Below, piece after piece: positions 13,276-23,880 of a stretch of 64,000 bases of DNA (positions within the stretch are counted from its first letter, which is position 1; the number at the start of each line of letters is the position of its first letter). The position numbers were made by a program, and so were the translations under genes. A model generated the notes under the pieces. The model ran no database searches. It saw only the letters and a list, made by a program, of their open reading frames with translations, and was not told the origin of the DNA. The DNA is from Calliopsis andreniformis (lineage: Eukaryota; Arthropoda; Insecta; Hymenoptera; Andrenidae), in NCBI RefSeq assembly GCF_051401765.1, contig NW_027480440.1:6200001-6264000 (forward strand). Direction: 5' to 3'.

Positions 13276-14690
13276 GATTGAGGATTGAGGACTGAGGATT
13301 AAGGATGTGGGCTGAGGGTTGAGGATTGAGGTTTGAGGGCTGAGGACTGAAGATTGAGGATTGGGTATTGAGGATTGAACATTGAGGATTGAGGATTGAC
13401 GATTGAGGATTGAGGATTGACGATTGGAGATTGAGGATTGGGGATGGAGGATTGACGTTTGAGGATTGAGTATTGAGAATTGAGAATTGAGGATTGAGGA
13501 TTGAGGATTGGAAATTGAGGATTGGGCGTTGAGGATTGAAGAATGAGTATTGAGGATTGAGGATTGAGGATTGAGGATTGGAGATTGAGGATTGAGGATT
13601 GAGGATTGAGGACTGAAGATTGAGTATTGAGGATTGAAGATTGAGGATTGAGGATTGAGTGTTGAGGATTGAGGACGAGGACTGACGGTTGACGATTGAG
13701 GTTTGAGGATTGAGGATTGAGGATTGAGGACTGACGACTGAGGATTGAGGATTGAGCATTGAGGATTGAAGTTTGAGGCCTGGGGATTGAGGATTCAAGA
13801 TTGAGGTTTAAGGACTGAGGATTGGGAATTGAGGACCTAGGATTGGAGATTGATTATTGAGGATTGAAGATTGAGGATTGAGGATTGAGTATTGAGAATT
13901 GAGAATTGAGGATGACGACTGAGGGTTGAGGATTGAGGTTTGAGGAACGAGGATTGAGGATAGAAGATTGAGGATTGAGTATTGAGGATTGAGAATTGAG
14001 GATTGAGGGTTGAGGATTGAAGATTGAGGGTTGGGGATTGAGGATTGACGATTGAGGATTGGGTATTGCGTATTCAACATTTAGGATAGAGGATTGAGGA
14101 TTGAGGATTGAGTATTGAGGATTGGAGATTGAGGATTGAGTATTGAAGATTGAGGATTGATGATTGAGGATAGAGGATTGAGGATTGAGGATTGAGGAAT
14201 GAGGATTTAGGATTGAGTATTGAGGATTGAATATTGAGGATTGAGGATTGAGGACTGAGGACTGAGGATTGAGGATTGAGCATTGAGGATTGTAGTTTGA
14301 GGACTGGGGATTGAGGATTGAAGATTGAGGATTACGGCTTGAGGATTGGGGATTGAGGATCTAGTATTGGAGATTGATTATTGAGGATTGAAGATTGAGG
14401 ATTGAGGATTGAGGATTGAGGATTGAGAATTGAGAACTGAGGATGAGGACTGAGGGTTGAGGATTGAGGTTTGAGGAACGAGGATTGGGGATTGAGGATT
14501 GAGGACTGAGGATTGACGATTGAGTATTGAAGATTGAGGATTGATGACTGAGGATTGAGGATTGAGGATTGAGGATTGAGGATTGAGGATTGAAGATTGA
14601 GTATTGAGGATTGAATATTGAGGATTGAGGATTGAGGATTGAGGATTGAGGATGAGGGCTGAGGGTTGAGGGTTGAGGCTTGAGTATTGA

Positions 14691-14708
14691 ATCCTGAAAA
14701 TTCAGGAT
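14691..14708 (+). repeat. Short inverted repeat in the array (site 1 of 3)
   Basis: The 18-base word ATCCTGAAAATTCAGGAT has perfect 8-base arms (ATCCTGAA and its reverse complement TTCAGGAT) around a 2-base centre. It is followed by the landmark word attctattgag. The canonical unit carries almost no C on this strand and so cannot form such a palindrome. Confidence 0.85.
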
Positions 14709-14942
14709 ATTCTATTGAGTATTGAGAATTGAGGATTGATGGTTGGGTATTGAGGATTGAGGATTGAGGATTGAAGATTGAGTATTGAGGATTGAAGATT
14801 GAGGATTGAGGATTGAGGATTGAGGATTGAGGATTGAAGATTGAGGATTGAGGATTGAGGATTGAGGATTGAGGATTGACGACTGAGGATTGAGGATTGA
14901 GGATGGAGCATTGAGGATTGAAGATTGAGGACTGGGGATTGA

Positions 14943-17868
14943 GGATTGAAGATTGAGTATTGAGGATTGAAGATTGACGATTGAGGATTGAGGATTGAGG
15001 ATTGAGGATTGAGGATGAGGGCTGAGGGTTGAGGATTGAGGTTTGAGGACTGAGGCCTGAGGATTGAGGATTGAGAATTGAGGATTGAGGATTGAGGACT
15101 GAGAATTGAGGATTGAGGATTGAGGATTAGGGCTGAGGGTTGAGGATTGAGGATTGAGGATTGAGGATTGAGAATTGAGAATTTAGGATGAGGACTGAGG
15201 GTTGAGGATTGAGGTTTGAGGACTGAGGACTGAGGATTGAGGATTGAGAATTGAGGATTGTGGATTGAGGACTGAGAATTGAGGATTGAGGATTGAGGAT
15301 GAGGGCTGAGGGTTGAGGATTAAGGATTGAGGATTGAGGATTGAGAATTGAGAATTTAGGATGAGGACTGAGGGTTGAGGATTGAGGATTTGGGACTGAG
15401 GATTGACAACTGATTGTTGAGGGCTGAGGGCTGAAGATTGAGGATTCAGGATTGATAATTCAGAATTGAGGTTTGAGGACTGACGATTGAGGATTGAAGG
15501 TTCAGTATTGAGGATTGAGGATTGAGGATGAGGACTGAGGGTTGAGGATTGAGGTTTGAGGAAAGAGAATTGAGGATTGAAGATTGAGGACTGAGGATTG
15601 ACGATTCAGTATTGAAGATTGAGGATTGATTACTGAGGATTGAGGATTGAGGATTGAGGATTGAGGATTGAGGATTGAGGATTGAGGATTGAGGATGAGG
15701 GCTGAGGGTTGAGGATTGAGGTTTGAGGACTGAGGACTGAGGATTGAGGATTGAGAATTGAGGATTGAGGATTGAGGACTGAGAATTGAGGATTGAGGAT
15801 TGAGGATTAGGGCTGAGGGTTGAGGATTGAGGATTGAGGATTGAGGATTGAGAATTGAGAATTTAGGATGAGGACTGAGGGTTGAGGATTGAGGTTTGAG
15901 GACTGAGGACTGAGGATTGATGATTGAGAATTGAGGATTGTGGATTGAGGACTGAGAATTGAGGATTGAGGATTGAGGATGAGGGCTGAGGGTTGAGGAT
16001 TAAGGATTGAGGAATGAGGATTGAGAATTGAGAATTTAGGATGAGGACTGAGGGTTGAGGATTGAGGATTTGGGACTGAGGATTGACAACTGATTGTTGA
16101 GGGCTGAGGGCTGAAGATTGAGGATTGAGGATTGATGATTCAGAATTGGGGTTTGAGGACTGAGGATTGAGGATTGAAGGTTCAGTATTGAGGATTGAAG
16201 ATTGAGGATTGAGGATTGAGGACTGAGGATTAAGGATGTGGGCTGAGGGTTGAGGATTGAGGTTTGAGGGCTGAGGACTGAAGATTGAGGATTGGGTATT
16301 GAGGATTGAACATTGAGGATTGAGGATTGACGATTGAGGATTGAGGATTGACGATTGGAGATTGAGGATTGGGGATGGAGGATTGACGTTTGAGGATTGA
16401 GTATTGAGAATTGAGAATTGAGGATTGAGGATTGAGGATTGGAAATTGAGGATTGGGCGTTGAGGATTGAAGAATGAGTATTGAGGATTGAGGATTGAGG
16501 ATTGAGGATTGGAGATTGAGGATTGAGGATTGAGGATTGAGGACTGAAGATTGAGTATTGAGGATTGAAGATTGAGGATTGAGGATTGAGTGTTGAGGAT
16601 TGAGGACGAGGACTGACGGTTGAGGATTGAGGTTTGAGGATTGAGGATTGAGGATTGAGGACTGACGACTGAGGATTGAGGATTGAGCATTGAGGATTGA
16701 AGTTTGAGGCCTGGGGATTGAGGATTCAAGATTGAGGTTTAAGGATTGAGGATTGGGAATTGAGGACCTAGGATTGGAGATTGATTATTGAGGATTGAAG
16801 ATTGAGGATTGAGGATTGAGTATTGAGAATTGAGAATTGAGGATGACGACTGAGGGTTGAGGATTGAGGTTTGAGGAACGAGGATTGAGGATAGAAGATT
16901 GAGGATTGAGTATTGAGGATTGAGAATTGAGGATTGAGGGTTGAGGATTGAAGATTGAGGGTTGGGGATTGAGGATTGACGATTGAGGATTGGGTATTGC
17001 GTATTCAACATTTAGGATAGAGGATTGAGGATTGAGGATTGAGTATTGAGGATTGAAGATTGAGGATTGAGTATTGAAGATTGAGGATTGATGATTGAGG
17101 ATAGAGGATTGAGGATTGAGGATTGAGGAATGAGGATTTAGGATTGAGTATTGAGGATTGAATATTGAGGATTGAGGATTGAGGACTGAGGACTGAGGAT
17201 TGAGGATTGAGCATTGAGGATTGTAGTTTGAGGACTGGGGATTGAGGATTGAAGATTGAGGATTAAGGCTTGAGGATTGGGGATTGAGGATCTAGTATTG
17301 GAGATTGATTATTGAGGATTGAAGATTGAGGATTGAGGATTGAGGATTGAGGATTGAGAATTGAGAACTGAGGATGAGGACTGAGGGTTGAGGATTGAGG
17401 TTTGAGGAACGAGGATTGGGGATTGAGGATTGAGGACTGAGGATTGACGATTGTGTATTGAAGATTGAGGATTGATGACTGAGGATTGAGGATTGAGGAT
17501 TGAGGATTGAGGATTGAAGATTGAGTATTGAGGATTGAATATTGAGGATTGAGGATTGAGGATTGAGGATTGAGGATGAGGGCTGAGGGTTGAGGGTTGA
17601 GGCTTGAGTATTGAATCCTGAAAATTCAGGATATTCTATTGAGTATTGAGAATTGAGGATTGATGGTTGGGTATTGAGGATTGAGGATTGAGGATTGAAG
17701 ATTGAGTATTGAGGATTGAAGATTGAGGATTGAGGATTGAGGATTGAGGATTGAGGATTGAAGATTGAGGATTGAGGATTGAGGATTGAGGATTGAGGAT
17801 TGACGACTGAGGATTGAGGATTGAGGATGGAGCATTGAGGATTGAAGATTGAGGACTGGGGATTGAGG
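14943..17868. repeat. 2931-bp higher-order unit, copy 2 (one heptamer shorter)
   Basis: Tandem partner of 12012-14942. The offset is 2931 bp up to about 17450 and 2924 bp afterwards, for example the ATCCTGAA palindrome at 14691 and 17615. The lost heptamer lies in an uninterrupted run of perfect attgagg units: five after gatgactgagg near 14550 and four after the same word near 17480. The copy ends near 17868, where gaggattgaggattaag replaces gaggattgaagattgag. Confidence 0.9.
17615..17632 (+). repeat. Short inverted repeat in the array (site 2 of 3)
   Basis: Same 18-base inverted repeat as at 14691, carried into the second 2931-bp copy (offset 2924). The arms are perfect and the flanks are the same. 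Confidence 0.85.
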
Positions 17869-18519
17869 ATTGAGGATTAAGGATTGACGATTGGGGATTG
17901 CGGATCTAGGATTGGAGATTGATTATTGACGATTGAGGATTGAGGATTGGGTGTTGAGGATTGAAGAATGAGTATTGAGGATTGAGGATTGAGGATTGAA
18001 TATTGCAGATTGAGTACTGAGGATTGAAGATTGAGGATTGAGGATTGAGGCTTGAGGATTGAGGATTGAAGATTGAGTGTTGAGGATGAGAACTGAGCGT
18101 TGAGGATGGAGGTTTGAGGAAACAGAATTGAGGATTGAGGATTGAGGACTGAGGATTGACGATTGAGTATTGAAGATTGAGGATTGATGACTGAGGATCG
18201 AAGATTGAGGATTGAGGATTGAGGATTGAGTATTGAAGATTGAGTATAGAGGATTGAATATTGAGGATTGAGGATTGAGGATTGGGGATTGAGGATGAGG
18301 GCTGAGGTTTGAGGGTTGAGGTTTGAGTATTGAATCCTGAAAATTCAGGATATTCTATTGAGTATTGAGAATTGAGTATTGATGGTTGGGTATTGAGGAT
18401 TGAGGATTGAGGATTGAGGATTGAGGAATGAGGGTGAGGGCTGAGGTTTGAGGATTGAGGTTTGAGGACTGAGGACTGACGATTGAGGGTTGAGAATTGA
18501 GGATTGAGGATTGGGGATT
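17869..18519. repeat. Array segment between the 2931-bp pair and the 0.96-kb doublet
   Basis: This stretch holds only heptamer satellite. Its first part (to about 18060) resembles 21790-21980 and 23300-23490, sharing ttgcggat with a following tctaggattggag. Its second part repeats the palindrome-bearing module. No gene or other feature is visible. Confidence 0.7.
18334..18351 (+). repeat. Short inverted repeat in the array (site 3 of 3)
   Basis: Third occurrence of the same inverted repeat, with flanks related to the other two sites but not identical. It lies just outside the 2931-bp pair, so the palindrome-bearing module predates that duplication. Confidence 0.83.
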
Positions 18520-20010
18520 GAAGATTGAGGATTGGGTATTGAGGATTGAAGAATGAGAATTGAGGATTGAGGATTGAGGATTGAGGATTGAGGATTGAAA
18601 ATTGAGTATTCAGGATTGGAGATTGACGATTGAGGAGTGAGGACCGAGGATTGAGGATTGAGGATTAAGGATTGAGGATTGAGGATTGAGGATTGAGGAT
18701 TGAGGATTGAGGATTGAGTTTTGAGGATTGAGGATTGAATATTGAATATTGATGATTGAAGATTGAGGATTGAGGATTGAGGGTTGTGGATTAAGGACGA
18801 GGACCGAGGGTTGAATATTGATGTTTATGGTCTGAGGATTGAGGATTGAGGATTGAGAATCGAGGATTGAGGATTGAGGATTGAGGATTGAAGTTTGAGT
18901 ATTGGGTATTGAGTATTGAAGAATGAGTATTGAGGATTGAGGATTGAGGATTGAAGATTGCAGATTGAGTACTGAGGATTGAAGATTGAGGATTGAGGAT
19001 TGAGGATTGAGGATTGAGGATTGAAGATTGATGATTGAGTATTGAGGATTGAGGATTGAGGATTGAGGGTTGAGGATTGAAGATTGAGGATTGGGGATTG
19101 AGGATTGACGATTGAGGATTGGGTATTAAGGATTGAACATTTAGGATTGGGCGTTGAGGATTGAAGAATGAGTATTGAGGGTTGAGGATTGAGGATTGAG
19201 GATTGAAGATTGAGGATTGAGGATTGAGGATTGACGATTGAAGATTGAGGATTGGGGATGGGGGATTCACGATTGAGGATTGAGTATTGAGGATTGAGAA
19301 TTGAGGATTGAGGATTGAAGATTGAGTATTGAGGATTGGTGATTGAGAATTGAGAATTGAGGATGAGTACTGAGGGTTGAGGATTGAGGTTTGAAGTATG
19401 AGGATTGGGGATTGAGGATTGAGGATTGAGGATTAAGGATTAAGAAATGAGGATTGAGGATTGACGATTGAGGATTGAGGATGGAGGATTGAAGATTGAG
19501 GATTGGGTATTGAGGATTGAAGAACGAGAATTGAGGATTGAGGATTGAGGATTGAGGATTGAGGATTGAAGATTGAGTATTCAGGATTGGAGATTGACGA
19601 TTGAGGAGTGAGGACCGAGGATTGAGAATTGAGGATTAAGGATTGAGGATTGAGGATTGAGGATTGAGGATTGAGTTTTGAGGATTGAGGATTGAATATT
19701 GAATATTGATGATTGAAGATTGAGGATTGAGGATTGAGGGTTGTGGATTGAGGACGAGGACCGAGGGTTGAATATTGATGTTTATGGTCTGAGGATTGAG
19801 GATTGAGTATTGAGAATCGAGGATTGAGGATTGAGGATTGAGGATTGAAGAGTGAGTATTGGGTATTGAGTATTGAAGAATGAGTATTGAGGCTTGAGGA
19901 TTGAGGATTGAAGATTGCAGATTGAGTACTGAGGATTGAAGATTGAGGATTGAGGATTGAGGATTGAGGATTGAGGATTGAAGATTGAGGATTGAGTATT
20001 GAGGATAGAG
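18520..20010. repeat. Tandem doublet of about 0.96 kb
   Basis: Bases from about 18520 to 19045 match about 19490 to 20010, at an offset of 971 bp on the left (attcaggattggagattgac) falling to 957 bp on the right (tttatggtct at 18824 and 19781). The change of offset reflects lost heptamers in pure runs. Shared rare words are gaggagtgaggaccgagg and gaccgagggttgaatattg. The same module returns near 27300, 35620, 38640, 45020 and, truncated, 51560. Confidence 0.83.
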
Positions 20011-21339
20011 AATTGGGGATTGAGGATTGAGGATTGAGGATTGAAGGTTGAGTATTGAGGATTCAAGACTGAGGATTGAGGATTGAATATTGAGGATTGA
20101 GGATTGAGGATTGAGGATTGAGGATTGAGAATTGCGGATTGAGGATTGAGGGTTGAAGATTGAGTATTGAGGATTGAAGGTTGAGGATTGAGGATTGAAG
20201 ATTGAGGACTGGGGACAGAGGATTGAAGATTGAGGATTAAGGATTGAGGATTGTGGATTGAGGATCTAGGATTGGAGATTGATTATTGAGGATTGAAGAT
20301 TGAGGATTGAGGATTGAGGATTGATGATTGAGGATGAGGACTGTGGGTAGAGGACTGAGGATTGACGATTTAGTATTGAAGATTGAGGATTGATTACTGA
20401 GGATTGAGGATTGATGATTGAGAATTGAGGATTGAGGATTGAGGATTGAGGATTGAAGATTCAGTATTGAGGATTGAAGATTGAGAATTGAGGATTGAGG
20501 GTTGAACATTGAGTTCTGAGCGTTGAGGGTTGAGTGATGAGAATTGATGTTTGTGGATAGAGATTTCAAGATTGCAGATTGAGTATTGCGTATTGAAAAC
20601 TGTGAATTGAGGATATTCTATTGGGGATTGAGGATTGACAACTGATTGTTGAGGAATGAGGGCTGAAGATTGAGGATGCAGGGTTGAGTATTCAGAATTG
20701 AGGTTTGTGGACTGAGGATTGAGGATTGAAGATTGAGTATTGAGGATTGAAGATTGAGGATTGAGGATTGAGGATTGAGGATTGAGGAAGAGGGCTGAGG
20801 TTTGAGGATTGAGGTTTGAGGACTGAGGACTGAGGATTGAGGGTTGAGAATTGAGGATTGAGGATTGAGGATTGAAGATTGACGATTGAGGGTTGAGGAT
20901 TGAGGATTGAGGATGAGGGCTGAGGGTTGAGGATTGAGGTTTGAGGACTGAGGACTGAGGATTGAGGATTGAGAATTGAGGATTGAGGATTGAGGATTGA
21001 AGGTTGAGGATTGGGCGTTGAGGATTCAAGAATGAGGATTGAGGATTGAGGATTGAGGATTGGGGATTGAAGATTGAGGATTGAGGATTGAGGATTGAGA
21101 ATTGAAGATTGAGTATTGGGGATTGAAGATTGAGGATTGAGGATTGAGGGTTGACGATTGAGGACGAGGACTGACGGTTGAGGATTGACGTTTGAGGATT
21201 GAGGATTGAGGATTGAGGTTTGAGGAACGAGGATTGGGGACTGAGGATTGAGGACTGAGGATTGACGATTGAGTATTGAAGATTGAGGGTTGATGACTGA
21301 GGATTGAGGATTGAGGATTGAGGATTGAGGATTGAGGAT
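20011..21339. repeat. Array segment linking the doublet to the 1507-bp family
   Basis: Contains only heptamer satellite. It carries one gaaaactgtgaatt landmark at 20595 in the gcgtattgaaaactg version, shared with 186, 36667, 43054 and 52398. Around it, about 20390-20740 matches about 36480-36830 and the equivalent parts near 42870 and 52210, so the order of modules here foreshadows the large 35.9-48.6 kb duplication. No gene is visible. Confidence 0.75.
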
Positions 21340-22846
21340 TGAAGATTGAGGATTAAGGCTTGAGGATTGGGGATTGAGGATCTAGGATTGGAGATTGATT
21401 ATTGAGGATTGAAGATTGAGGATTGAGGATTGAGGATTGAGGATTGAGAATTGTGAACTGAGGATGAGGACTGAGGGTTGAGGATTGAGGTTTGAGGAAC
21501 GAGGATTGGGGATTGAGGATTGAGGACTGAGGATTGACGATTGAGTATTGAAGATTGAGGATTCATGACTGAGGATTGAGGATTGAGGATTGAGGATTGA
21601 GGATTGAGGATTGAAGATTGAGTATTGATGATTGAAGATTGGGCGTTGAGGATTGAGGGCTGAGGATTGAGGACGAGGTCTGACGGTTGAGGACTGAGGT
21701 TTGAGGATTGAGGATTGAGGATTGACACCTGAGGATTGAGGATTGAGGATGGAGCATTGAGGATTGAAGATTGAGGACTGGGGATTGAGGATTGAGGATT
21801 AAGGATTGACGATTGGGGATTGCGGATCTAGGATTGGAGATTGATTATTGAGGATTGAGGATTGAGGATTGGGTGTTGAGGATTGAAGAATGAGTATTGA
21901 GGATTGAGGATTGAGGATTGAAGATTGCAGATTGAGTACTGAGGATTGAAGATTGAGGATTGAGGATTGAGGCTTGAGGATTGAGGATTGAAGATTGAGT
22001 GTTGAGGTTGAGGACTGAGGGTTGAGGATTGAGGTTTGAGGAAACAGAATTGAGGATTGAGTATTGAGGACTGAGGATTGACGATTGAGTATTGAAGATT
22101 GAGGATTGATTACTGAGGATTGAGGATTGAGGATTGAGGATTGAGGGTTAAGCATTGAAAATTCAGTATTGAGGATTGAAGATTGAGAATTGAGGATTGA
22201 GGATTGAACATTGAGGACTGAGCGTTCAGGGTTGAGTGATGAGGATTGATGTTTGTGGATAGAGATTTGAAGATTGCAGATTGAGTATTACGTATTGAAA
22301 ACTGTGAATTGAGGATATTACATTGGGGATTGAGGATTGACAACTGATTGTTGAGGAATGAGGGCTGAAGATTGAGGATGCAGGGTTGAGTATTCAGATT
22401 TGAGGTTTGTGGACTGAGGATTGAGAATTGAGGATTGAAGATTGACGATTGAGGGTTGAGGATTGAGGATTGAGGATGAGGGCTGAGGGTTGAGGATTGA
22501 GGTTTGAGGACTGAGGACTGAGGATTGAGGATTGAGAATTGAGGATTGAGGATTGAGGATTGAAGGTTGAGGATTGGGCGTTGAGGATTCAAGAATGAGG
22601 ATTGAGGATTGAGGATTGAGGATTGGGGATTGAAGATTGAGGATTGAGGATTGAGGATTGAGAATTGAAGATTGAGTATTGGGGATTGAAGATTGAGGAT
22701 TGAGGATTGAGGGTTGAGGATTGAGGACGAGGACTGACGGTTGAGGATTGACGTTTGAGGATTGAGGATTGAGGATTGAGGACTGAGGACTGAGGATTAA
22801 GGATTGAGCATTGAGGATTGTAGTTTGAGGACTGGGGATTGAGGAT
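21340..22846. repeat. 1507-bp higher-order unit, copy 1
   Basis: Bases recur at +1507: taaggct at 21354 and 22861, and the gaaaactgtgaatt landmark in the tacgtattg version at 22297 and 23804. Parts of this unit also occur at 600-1680, at 28910-29610 and near 37740-38250, so it is an old module family. Confidence 0.86.
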
Positions 22847-23880
22847 TGAAGATTGAGGATTAAGGCTTGAGGATTGGGGATTGTGGATCTAGGATTGGAG
22901 ATTGATTATTGAGGATTGAAGATTGAGGATTGAGGATTGAGGATTGAGGATTGAGAATTGTGAACTGAGGATGAGGACTGAGGGTTGAGGATTGAGGTTT
23001 GAGGAACGAGGATTGGGGATTGAGGATTGAGGACTGAGAATTGACGATTGAGTATTGAAGATTGAGGATTGATGACTGAGGATTGAGGATTGAGGATTGA
23101 GGATTGAGGATTGAGGATTGAAGATTGAGTATTGATGATTGAAGATTGGGCGTTGAGGATTGAGGGCTGAGGATTGAGGACGAGGTCTGACGGTTGAGGA
23201 CTGAGGTTCGAGGATTGAGGATTGAGGATTGACGCCTGAGGATTGAGGATTGAGGATGGAGCATTGAGGATTGAAGATTGAGGACTGGGGATTGAGGATT
23301 GAGGATTAAGGATTGACGATTGCGGATTGCGGATCTAGGATTGGAGATTGATTATTGAGGATTGAGGATTGAGGATTGGGTGTTGAGGATTGAAGAATGA
23401 GTATTGAGGATTGAGGATTGAGGATTGAAGATTGCAGATTGAGTACTGAGGATTGAAGATTGAGGATTGAGGATTGAGGCTTGAGGATTGAGGATTGAAG
23501 ATTGAGTGTTGAGGTTGAGGACTGAGGGTTGAGGATTGAGGTTTGAGGAAACAGAATTGAGGATTGAGTATTGAGGACTGAGGATTGACGATTGAGTATT
23601 GAAGATTGAGGATTGATTACTGAGGATTGAGGATTGAGGATTGAGGATTGAGGGTTAAGCATTGAAAATTCAGTATTGAGGATTGAAGATTGAGAATTGA
23701 GGATTGAGGATTGAACATTGAGGACTGAGCGTTCAGGGTTGAGTGATGAGGATTGATGTTTGTGGATAGAGATTTGAAGATTGCAGATTGAGTATTACGT
23801 ATTGAAAACTGTGAATTGAGGATATTACATTGGGGATTGAGGATTGACAACTGATTGTTGAGGAATGAGGGCTGAAGATT
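22847..23880. repeat. 1507-bp higher-order unit, partial copy 2
   Basis: Matches the first about 1030 bp of copy 1 and then departs: gaggatgcagggttgag at 22374 is replaced by gaggattcaggattgagg at 23881, the start of a different module. The second copy was therefore truncated, or overwritten, at the junction with the 3.4-kb module that begins near 23833. Substitutions relative to copy 1 include gaggttcgagg near 23213, where copy 1 has gaggtttgagg. Confidence 0.85.

Larger units (their letters stand above)
12012..14942. repeat. 2931-bp higher-order unit, copy 1
   Basis: Bases from about 12012 recur at +2931. The left edge is where ggattgaagattgagtattg at 12012 aligns with 14943 while the sequences to the left disagree. 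Differences from copy 2 include gaggact versus gaggcct near 12120 and 15051, gataatt versus gaggatt at 13231 and 16162, ttggagatt versus ttgaagatt near 14124 and 17055, and ttacggctt versus ttaaggctt at 14332 and 17263. At least ten substitutions were seen in about 2.9 kb. The unit lacks the gaaaactgtgaatt landmark found almost everywhere else. Confidence 0.9.
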
